NCBI GenBank assembly: GCA_015499995.1
Contig: JADNRV010000229.1
Location: 1-64,000, forward strand
Direction of reading: 5' to 3'
DNA from: Flammula alnicola
Lineage: Eukaryota > Basidiomycota > Agaricomycetes > Agaricales > Strophariaceae
Length of the DNA stretch: 64,000 nucleotides
Both the position numbers and the translations under genes were made by a program. A model generated the notes under the pieces. That model saw nothing but the letters and a program-made list of their open reading frames with translations. It was not told the DNA's origin and did no database searches. Below, one piece after another: positions 55,152 through 64,000 of the stretch (position 1 is its first letter; each line of letters opens with the position of its first letter).

Positions 55152-55776
55152 GATCGCCGCGTGGTCAGCGATAGTGTTCAGATAGAAAACACAATATCGA
55201 TGCTTGATGCCCACTTGAAATCACGATTTAATAGGAAATATTGGAGGATGTTGACGTTACTGCTGGTCCCTCAGAGCGGACAAGGTCTAAGCTTCTTGAG
55301 ATGCCTGGTCTCAAAGACGAATTGCGCTTCGGTCGCTCATTTACAACAGAAACCACACCTAAGATGAACTGTGACATGGAATGAAGAATCGAATCGCGAA
55401 TTTTTCGTCAAAAGCGTAAAAAGATACATACTTCGTAAGATATACTAGTACCGTTACTGTAACCTACCTATACATCACCATCTGAGCGCGCCGCGAGGAA
55501 GTAAGTGATATTGAATTATATGACAACGCAAAAAGCAAAAAGCGAAACAAGAACTGGGGACTAAAAAGACAAGAGAGAAGAAGGGACAAGGACAAGGACA
55601 AGGCACAAAAAAACAAAGAAAAGAGGAAGTTTTAGTACAACAACGAGCTGGGGCTGACTGACTGACTGATTGACGGAGGTCAATGGGGGGCAAGGGTGAT
55701 GAGAGGAGAGGAGAGGAAGGTATAACAAACAATCGAAGAAGAAGAAAATGTCGTACATGCATGTAGGGCAGGGCTG

Positions 55777-55798
55777 TATGTATGTATGTATGTATGTA
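55777..55798 (+). repeat. (TATG)n microsatellite
   Basis: Five tandem units of TATG in the presumed 3' untranslated region of the Tup1 gene. Confidence 0.85.
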
Positions 55799-55921
55799 AA
55801 ATCTGTGGTAAAGTACGATGTAGTACGATAACGAGATATGTCATGGCATGGCAGTCTGGTAGATACGAGACGAGTCCAAGGAAACAAAGCGTGCACGTCG
55901 AGTCGCGTCGTGGGTGGATCC

Positions 55922-58900
55922 TCACGCCGGAATCGTATTATAACTCCCTATAACCCCAAAGAAAAACAAATCAGTAACCATCTCCAACCAGCAATCCCAT
56001 CTTGCTCCGTATCGCCACCAAAAAAAAAAACAAAAAGAAAGAAAAAAAGCCACTCACATATCCGCGCCTGCCAATCCCCACTCCCCGTCGCGAGGACGTT
56101 GCCCGCGGGACTGAGGTCGATCGAGATGACAGAATTCTTGTGCCCCTGGAGCATGCATTGAACGATGGCCGTGCGCGCGTCCCAGAACTGCACGCCGCGG
56201 TCCTTGGAGCCGGAGACGACCCAGGCGCCGTCGTGCGAGACGGCCACGGAGAGGACGTAGTCCTATCGGGAGGTGAGGTTAGATGGGGAGATGGGAAGGG
56301 CAAGAACAAAGACAGGAGAAAACGCACCTTATGCCCCGTAAAGTTCATCGTGCACTGACTCGCCTTATCCGCCTCCTTCTTCCCCGCGCCGCCGCTGCCA
56401 CTCGCCTGGCCCTCCTTGCGTCCTTTAACCCCCGAGCCCGACGCCCCAGACGTGAGCCCGCTAACATCCCAATACTTGAGCGTCTTATCCAAACTCCCGC
56501 TGACGAGGCCCTTGCCGTCCGGGGTGAACGCAACACTATACACACTATCCCTATGTCCCCTCAACCGCTCCACCAGCACCGCGCTCGCCACGTCCCATAT
56601 CCTCACGACCGTGTCCAAGCTCCCCGCCGCGACGAACCGCCCGTCCGGGGAAATCGCAACAGACGTCACGCCCGCATCGTTATTCAGCGAGTCCGGGTCG
56701 TTGATCGTGAGCACCTTGCTCGTGCCTTCGATCATGTCCCAGATCCTCGCGGTCTTGTCGCCGGAGCCGGAGACGATGAGGCGCCCGTCGAGGGAGAAGT
56801 CGAGCGAGTAGATTTCTTGCTGGTGCCCGTCGAAGACGTTGCGGATGCGCTTTTTCGCGATGTCCCAGATCCGGATTTGTTTGTCCTCGGCGCCGGTGGC
56901 GAGGTACTTGCCGTCCGGGCTGAAGCAGACGGAGCGGATGTAGAGGTCGCCGGATTTGCCGGCGGAGTCGTCTGCTAGGACGCTGTTGGAAGGAGGGTTA
57001 GTTGAGGGGTTTGAAGTGAGGAAAAGAACAAATGCACCAAGTTTTGGCACCGGTCTTGGTATCGTAAATCTGGGCGGTGCGGTTACACCCCGTCGCGAGG
57101 TACTTGCCATCCGCCGAGAACCGCACGCAGCACACCACACTAAAAAAAAAACTCAGCACCAAAGCAATCATGAACAGAACCGCCAACGCACCTCTCATGC
57201 ATAAGGGTATGCACCAAACTAACATCCAACACCCTCTTGACTTTATGGTTGAAAATCGCAAACCAATCCGAGCCCTCCTTCTTAAACTCGGGTGGAACAC
57301 TGTGCGGGTCCAAATCGTCAGGGAAGCTGCTCTGTCCTTGTGTGGGGTCATCATGCCGCCACCACTGCCGCCCGCAGGTATGAGCCCCAGGAGTTGCCGT
57401 CGTACGCCGCGGGGCCGCCCGGGCCACTGGGACCACCGGGGCCGTGCATGCCGCCGGAGCTGGAGGAGCCGGGCTGTGGCTGGGCTGGGGGAAGACCCGG
57501 GCCGGTGGAGACTGGCGGCGGAGGGAGTTTGGGTGCGAGGGATGGACTGAAGTGGTCTGAGGAGAATGAGTTGGATGGGTAGAGATAGAATAAATAAGAA
57601 CTAACCGGGTCTGTCTGATTTTATACCCTTGGGTCTCTTTGGATCTCTCGGGTCGCTCAGCCTGTCGCGCTCGCCCATCCTGTCTCTGTCGCGCTCTCTG
57701 TCGAGCTCTCTCAACCGGTCCCTGTCCATCCGCTCTCGCTCCCTATCGCCCATGCGCACGTCCCTGTCCAGCCCCATCCGCTCCGCCATCCGCTCCCGCG
57801 CATCCCGATCCCCCATCCTCTCCCGGTCCCTCTCCCTCTCCCTGTCCCTCTCGCGCTCCCTCTCGCGCTCCCTCACCCTCTCCCCGTCTCTCTCCCGTCC
57901 ATCGCGCGAATAATACGGCTCGCCATACATCCCCGCCGGCGCACCCGCGCCCTGCAGCCCCACGCCCCCAATACCACCCACACCCACCCCGCCCGGCCCC
58001 ATCGTCTGCGCGCCCCCAGGGCCCACTACACCCCCAGGGCCGCCTAGCCCTACAGGTCCTCCAGGTCCACTGCCCGGCCCCACGCCAGGGCCGCTGGGCC
58101 CGCCGCCATTGCCGCCTGCGCCTGAGGGAGCGCTAGATGCGAGCGAGGCGATACCCTGCGGACCGACGTTGGCGCGGCCCTCGGCGCGGGCGCGCACGAT
58201 CTCGTCTTCGTAGTGCTGCCTAATCTTGCTGTGCTGCGTCTCGAGGTCGTACAGCGATTGGCGGATGATGTTCAGTTCATTGACTTGTGAGGTAACTACA
58301 AACAAGTAAGGTGTCCGTCAGTATTCCTCATGTACGAGAAATGAATCCGACGAAAGAAAGAAAGGAAAGGACTAACGCTTCGCCTCATACTCATCCCTCT
58401 GCGCGCGTATGACGTTCAGCTCCTGCGACATCGCCTCGAACTCCTGCCTAATCACATCCAGCGAGTCGTCCACCTCCTCCCCCTGGTCCGCCACCACCAC
58501 CACCACCCACCATCATACCCCGCTCTCCACCAACGCCCATCCCCCTTGCATCCGCCATCCCCCGCGCATCAACACCCACCAAGCCACGCGGGTCGACCAT
58601 CCCCCCACCACCACCACCCCCACCACCGCGTTCAACGCCAACCATCGGCACCCCCATCCCGCCCGGCCCACCCGGCCCACCTACAACAATACGCTCTCTC
58701 TCCTGTCCCGATCCCTATCCCTCTCCCTCTCCCTTTCTCGCTCCCGATCCCGGTCTCTCTCGCCCACCATCCTCTCCCTTTCCCTCTCCCTCTCCCTTTC
58801 TCTTTCTCTTTCTCTTTCTCTCTCCCGCTCCCTCTCAAGCCCAATCGGCATACCAGCGCCCCCAGGACCGACGGCCTGCTGCGAGGCGTGTTGCGGAGGC

Positions 58901-59391
58901 GCGCCGGGGTTGATCAGGAGTTGCCCTTGACCGCCTTGCTGCTGTCCTTGTTGTTGTGGACCGCCGACTTGTGGACCGCCGCCTTGGGGTCCGCCGCCCT
59001 GGCTGCCTGGGGGTCCCTGTGCGCCGCCGCCGGGTATGGGTTGGGGGCCGGTGGGCTGGAGGGTGCGGTGCTGTTGGTGTTGTTGTGCGAGACGCGGAGG
59101 ACGCGGGCGAGGGTGGATGGGGTCGGCGGGGAGCAGGAGGATGGATGTAGAGGGTAGGAGGGTAGTTTGGGATTGCGTTGGGTGGCGAGAGTGGGAATGG
59201 ATTGAGATTGGGAGCGCGAGCGGGCGTGCGCGTTGTTGTTGTTGTGTTGTTGTTGTTGTTGTGGGGTGTACATTTAGGTTAGGATTAGGATTGGTGGATA
59301 GTGATGATACGGACGATGATGAGGGGCGTGTGTGCAGCAGATGTGGTGGGTGGGTGAGAGGGATGGAGGGGGGAGAGGAAGAGTCAGCCAT
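55922..59391 (-). CDS. tup1: Tup1-type WD40 transcriptional corepressor
   Basis: Minus-strand exons confirmed by splice sites and frame: to 58377 (tetramerisation helix, L-D-V-I-R-Q-E-F-E), 57607-58295 ([15 protein letters not shown], then a Gly/Pro and an Arg-Glu/Asp-rich linker), 57192-57556, 57038-57139, 56328-56982, 56058-56262 and 55922-55947, ending in W-S-Y-N-T-I-P-A and TGA. The last exons form seven WD40 blades ([16 protein letters not shown] and similar). Tup1 acts with Ssn6/Cyc8 as a general repressor recruited by DNA-binding proteins. The natural start is unclear: an open stretch begins at an ATG at 59391, but frames change at (GA)n near 58700, at a (GGT)n run near 58490 and at CACACA near 57345. 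These sit in low-complexity linkers and could be missed introns or assembly errors; the WD40 half is intact. Confidence 0.85.
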
Positions 59392-61600
59392 GCGTTCTTT
59401 ATGCAGGATCGAGAGATGGATGAAGGGATGGATGAAAGAAAGACGAAAAGACGAAAAAGCGAAAAAGCGAAAAACGGAGAAACGAAACGGAAGGAGAGAT
59501 AAAGCAAAAGAAATGAGATGAGATGAGATTTTCAATCGATGTCGACGCTGATTTTACCTTCCGTCGACCGAAGCCGACGAACGGCGGTGAAGTTGGAAGG
59601 ACGGAAAAAAGAAAGAAAGCAAGGACGGATCCAGATCAACGATAAACGGATCTTGTATGCAAGTAAAGTAACACAGCTAACGACGGCGATTAACGGCGCG
59701 AATAAGAAGGCGTGCCCAGCCGGGTGTAGGCGACCAACAGAGCAAGCAAGCACCCCAAGTGTGAGTCAAAGCAGAGTCGAAGTCAAAGCAAAGGAAAAAG
59801 CACGGAAAAACTTGAGAAGCAAAGACCAACAACGTTCCACCAGCACCACGCGCGCGCAAGCAGTACTAGTAGCGATAGGGGCGCCGGGATGGGAACGCGA
59901 AAAAAATAAAGCAACACAAATTCAACCCAACCCAACCCAACAGGAAGAAGAACGAAGAACAAAGAAGAAGAAGAAGAAGAACGAATCAAGAAGTTTTTCA
60001 AGTCAGCGAATAAACAAGGGAAGCAAGGGAATCAAAGCTTTGTGCGGATTCGTGTTATTTAAGCTCGGACGTGGGAATGGGCACGTCAGTGCTCGTCAGG
60101 CGTGGATGGGGATGGGGATGGAGATGGGTGTGGATGTGGATGGATACCGGGTGCGGGTGCATTGTAGAAGGGAGAAGAGAAGGGAGAAGGGGGGGTAAAA
60201 AAGAGAGAGAGGAAGAGAAAGCAAGCAAGAAAGCGAAAGCGAAATAGCCACCGGCTCCGTTATGCATGATGACGATGTCATGATGCGATGAAAGTAGGAT
60301 GCATATCCAAGTTCAAGTCCCCACCGTGAAACGAAACAAGGCAAGACAAGGCCGAAACACAATTCGCACCGAAAAATAGAATAAAAAATGCCGCAAAAAA
60401 AGAACTGAACGGAAGATGGGCAAACAACAAAGGCATCGATGATATCCACCATCGTTCGTCCAACCTAATCCAACCCCAACCAACCACCCCCGCGTGTAAA
60501 CGCCGAGCGCGTATCCGCCGTGACCATCGAGCGACCGGAGGGAGGGTAAAGGAGAGCCGCTCTACATTCAATTATGTAACTCTGACATACATACATCCAC
60601 CCAGCCGCCCAAGGAGTCCAGATATCACGCAAGCTCAAGGTGCGTGCATGCATGCATGCCGGAGGGATGAAGGCGGAACGGCTCGCCCGATGCCCCCCTC
60701 CTCCTCCTATCCCGAATAGAACGGGGGTTGCTGGATGTTATCCAGAGAGCTGAGCGCGAAGCTCGTTTCGAGGCAGGATCGAATATCGAACATAGGCCGT
60801 GGTGGACGGCAAGCGCCCGTATTCGGAATGAAAAATAGAAGGAAAGGGGGATGGATGGAAGCGAGAAGAGAGGCAGGCAAATGAACGAACGACAAGGAAG
60901 GCAAGGAGAGAAAATAAGAGGAAACGAAGGGAAATGCAAACTCAGAAACCCAAGTGAAGAAGGTGAAGAAAGAGGAGATCCGAAAGGAAAGGAAAAAAAA
61001 GGCAGACTCACGTTATATATCGTAGACGACATCGCGTGGTGCGTCCGTCGATCTATCTATCTTCTGTCGGCTACTTCAAGCTTGCGTAAGTCGGTTTGCG
61101 CAGGTAGGTTGGTTGGTTTTGTGTGCGTGATGCGATTTCTCTCGTGCTGCGTCGATATTGCGTTCTTTTTCCTCGTCTCTATCTTTATCTCTCCCAAAGA
61201 TCTCTTCTCGTGCTCGTCGAAACGCAAAGGTGTTGTTGTGTGCAATCGGACCGCCGGCGCCAGAAGGTCAAACTGAGCGTCCTCTTCGTGCGGTTGGTTC
61301 AGCAGAGTCCGACGTGGCCGTGAAGCGATGATGAGCGTCGTAAGTGTGCGCCGTAGAGTTGATGTGTGGGTAGTGCGGGATAATGCGGCGTGGAGTGTGA
61401 TGAGTCACGGCACAGCACAGCGAGACCGCCGAATGGAAGCAAAATCGAAAAGGAATCGAAAAGGAAACGAAAAGGAAAAAGAAAAAGAAAAACGGGTTAA
61501 TCAGGCGTCCAGTGAAATTCGAGGGCGAGCACAAACCTTTTTGCGGGGACAACTCCTTGTCAACGAGGGGGGGTTAGGGTGCTAGGGCGAGGCGATGTTG
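59392..61600 (-). promoter_or_regulatory. Upstream region of tup1, pyrimidine-rich on the coding strand
   Basis: About 2.2 kb without a supported gene. The minus strand carries long C/T tracts (CTTTCTTTCC, TTCTTCTTCTTC and others at 59.9-61.5 kb), as is common before and within long 5' leaders of fungal regulatory genes. Open frames on either strand here are low-complexity. No specific operator is claimed. Confidence 0.4.
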
Positions 61601-64000
61601 AAAATTCACAGAGATCAGTTTTGCCCTTGGCTCGCGTGCCTTTTATACCCTTTTCCCCCCAATTCTATTTCGATATTCGGTGGCTGGCAGATTGATCACC
61701 AGATCCAGATCCTGATCTCAGTCAGGGTCCTTGACAATGATTGCATATCGTGGCATGACTAATCGCTGTTTTCACACGCCTGCCTCAAAAGGAATTGCCG
61801 CCGGGATCTCCTTTTCGGGGAGAACCCCGTGACGCGGTGATCGAAGGGATGCGTTGGAACGTTCCTTCTTCTCAGAATATCTTTTCGAGCGCTGCGGCGA
61901 GTCGATGTGTGTGTCCCAGGCTATATTTACTGTTCTTCTCTGTCAATTCAAGTTGGACATGCGCTGTGTACCCGTGGAATTGGGTCGGAATGAGGTGGTG
62001 AGATGAGAGCGAGTGCGTGGCTCTGTGCCGTGCCAGCCATGCCGTCTTCCCCCGCTCGTCATGCGTTTGTCCCCTCCCTGAACTTGAGTGCGCTTCTCAA
62101 CCCGGCAGGAAGGAGACGTGGAGTAGGCAATTGGGATCGTGCATTGCCGCTTGTCTGTGTTCCCGCATTTCGGTGGGATTGGGGTAAACTATGATAGGGT
62201 AAGTTATTGACTTGCTTACTTATAGTTTGGCACTGACACGCACTGGCACTGGCACTGGCACTCGCACGGGGGATTGCGGAGGTAAGCTGCGTACCGAATT
62301 CGATGGAGTGGTCTTCGTTGACAAAGATATCGATAATCATGTACTTGACTTCAACTTCAAGTTCCGGGTTGTGTCATTCCAAGTATCGGAATCAATCGAA
62401 CTTGAAGCAGCGAGCTCGACGATCTTACGCCGATCGTCGTCGACGCGCCCACAACCCCAGTGCGTGTGGGTTCATCACCTCCTCCGCATTAATATCGACT
62501 GTACGCGTACGCGCGTATACAGCCCCACCCCCCTCCCCAGTATGATGATATCATGTTCACACCTCGATCTTGTCAATGATACATACGTAGATGTCGGAAA
62601 TCGTTCACTCGCTTGGGAACAGCCGGACCCCAGCCAAGCATCCTAACCGGTCGGCATTCGAACTTTGAATACAATACATGTTGAATGCATATAAAGTTTC
62701 AGGCCCGTGAGTCCTGGGTGTGCATGCGAGCGCTGGCGCTTGCCATGTCAGATGTCCCCTTCGATTCATGATCAGAAAGCAATTGCAAGGTGGGAGTGGG
62801 GTGACGGGCCGGGGATCCGGAATGCCTTGCCAAGGAGGATACATTGCACAATGCGCACATTGTGGGAGAACAAGGGTTGATCGTGATCTATGTACTCGCG
62901 AAAGCGAAGAGAAGAGAACTTTCGAATTCGAATTCGGGTGGGCGGGGGCGTGGGCTTATATACCGTACGAGTAAGTAGTAGAAGAAACGTACCGAGTCAA
63001 AACTGGTGACTCGCAGTATTATATATACTGCACCAGGATTTAAAAGCCATTTAATCGAGTTGACCATCGAGCCTCCCGCGACTTGTTTGTAATCCTCTCT
63101 TAATCCATGCCATCACTTCATCGACGCCCATCGTCCTCGCGATCATCGACAGCGTGCCCCAGTCCGACCAAATCCCCTGGCATGATTCCCCACTCCCCCC
63201 GCCCTCGCGCATTTGTAAAGATTTCTAGAGCTACCGCGGTCGTAGATAAATAGGCTTTTATCAACATTCTCCCACAACATGCCTGAACTTGAAGTGGATT
63301 CTGTATAGAGGTGAGCAAATGAGCAAATGACTCAATCATCGTCAACCCGGCCGGCCAGTGTCCACTGTACATGATGCATGAGCGTACATGACGCCAAACG
63401 CAAGCTCTTGGCGATGGCGTTTTCGGATGACGCTAGCTGCGAGAAATTCGTTCAAGCCGGCGACGCGTTTAGCGAGCTCTTCGCGATTCAAACAAGGGCC
63501 CGTCGGCTGAGTGCGATCATGAACCATTTCGCCAGTAATTCTTGGCTAATTCCTACGTGATCCTAATTTCTTGGGCTTTACATAAGGACCTACGCACCTA
63601 CTTACTGCGCGCTGTCCAAACAGCACCCCGAGGGTCTCCGGACACATGATATCTCAGCCGTCAGCGCCGTCACCCATCGATGATCTATTCCAGCCATGAT
63701 GGCGAAGTCGGAGGCGATGCCATACGCACAACGCGCACATAAATTCACACACTGAGCTTTAAATAATGTGCCCTCGACGTCGCCCACTGGCATCGGTGCG
63801 AGTATTAATAATTAGCACGAGCCTGGTGCGCAGTAGGAATCTATTATAAGGAAGGGACATAGGGGTAAACTCGAAGAGGCGCCCGGTCGTATTCGAATTC
63901 ATACATTCCGAGTTACCACTGACATGAGGTATGATCAGCATTTGACAATTCTTGACTACTTAAATAATATTAGCTGAAGCCTCAAGCCGGAGGCCCTAAC
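61601..64000. other. No recognised gene
   Basis: A (CACTGG)n run lies at about 62235-62262. Short open frames at 62212-62646 and 63378-63560 (plus) are unrecognised; the second has coding-like composition (S-D-D-A-S-C-E-K-F) and might be a remnant. The segment from about 63055 (GAGTTGACCATCGAGCCTCC) resembles 5460-5481, suggesting a shared dispersed repeat. Confidence 0.3.

Noticed and set aside
58546..59521. Plus-strand open frames opposite the Arg/Glu-rich part of Tup1
   Set aside because: Antisense of RE/RD repeats gives Ser/Leu-rich frames; no independent support.
60625..61032. Leu/Ser/Phe-rich minus-strand frame upstream of tup1
   Set aside because: Low-complexity pyrimidine-tract translation without domain, signal or splice support.
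5460..63080. Shared sequence GAGTTGACCATYGAGCCTCC at 5460 and about 63057 as ends of one large element
   Set aside because: Both are in the same orientation, only about 24 bases are alike, and no duplication or other end features are present. Most likely a small dispersed repeat.

Overview
The window looks like nuclear DNA of a filamentous basidiomycete, most likely an Agaricomycete. Supporting signs are dense 48-90 nt GT-AG introns (with two GC-AG ones), a Tf1/sushi-type chromodomain retrotransposon, hAT transposons, a NACHT-TPR NOD-like receptor, a DUF3602 GRGG-repeat gene, a large F-box protein, a secreted phospholipase B relative and a Tup1 corepressor. There are no bacterial-style operons. 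The species cannot be named from the sequence.

Layout: 1-1811 is a minus-strand copy of an unrecognised composite repeat built of hairpin modules. 2.6-4.5 kb is an intron-rich pseudogene. 4.5-8.65 kb has no supported gene but holds an inverted-repeat pair. 8.65-12.08 kb is a five-exon F-box gene. 12.3-13.5 kb is an alpha/beta-hydrolase pseudogene whose 3' end is duplicated at 32.5 kb; the first copy was later hit by a 397-bp foldback MITE, so the second preserves the empty site. 15.4-16.6 kb (minus) is an array of exon/intron modules. 16771-26415 is a non-autonomous hAT-like element with a perfect 8-bp target duplication, split by a 7.9-kb Ty3/gypsy element (17299-25233) with its own 5-bp duplication. 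26.4-28.9 kb is the second, plus-strand copy of the hairpin-module repeat. 29-37.7 kb is a graveyard of gene fragments and MITEs. 37767-42988 is a 5.2-kb hAT transposon with an apparently intact spliced transposase, and it carries one more hairpin module. 43.9-44.8 kb is a broken DUF3602 gene. 45.3-49.1 kb is an NLR gene (minus). 50466-51388 is a long tRNA-like SINE with poly(A) tail and 13-bp target duplication. 52.9-55.2 kb is a phospholipase B pseudogene. 55.9-59.4 kb is the Tup1 gene (minus) with a long upstream region. The last ~2.4 kb has no recognised gene.

Function: the host genes kept here (F-box, Tup1, NLR) are unlinked regulatory or recognition genes. Everything between 12 and 45 kb is dominated by mobile DNA and its debris. 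Two things stand out. First, a repeat family has hairpins at fixed positions, one of them just inside the 5' splice site of a short intron, whose stems change by compensating substitutions between copies. Second, the retrotransposon has a primer-binding site complementary to the predicted 5' end of its own transcript, the arrangement of Tf1-like self-priming. Frame breaks at homopolymers and dinucleotide runs occur even in genes expected to be conserved, so some pseudogene calls could be assembly errors.
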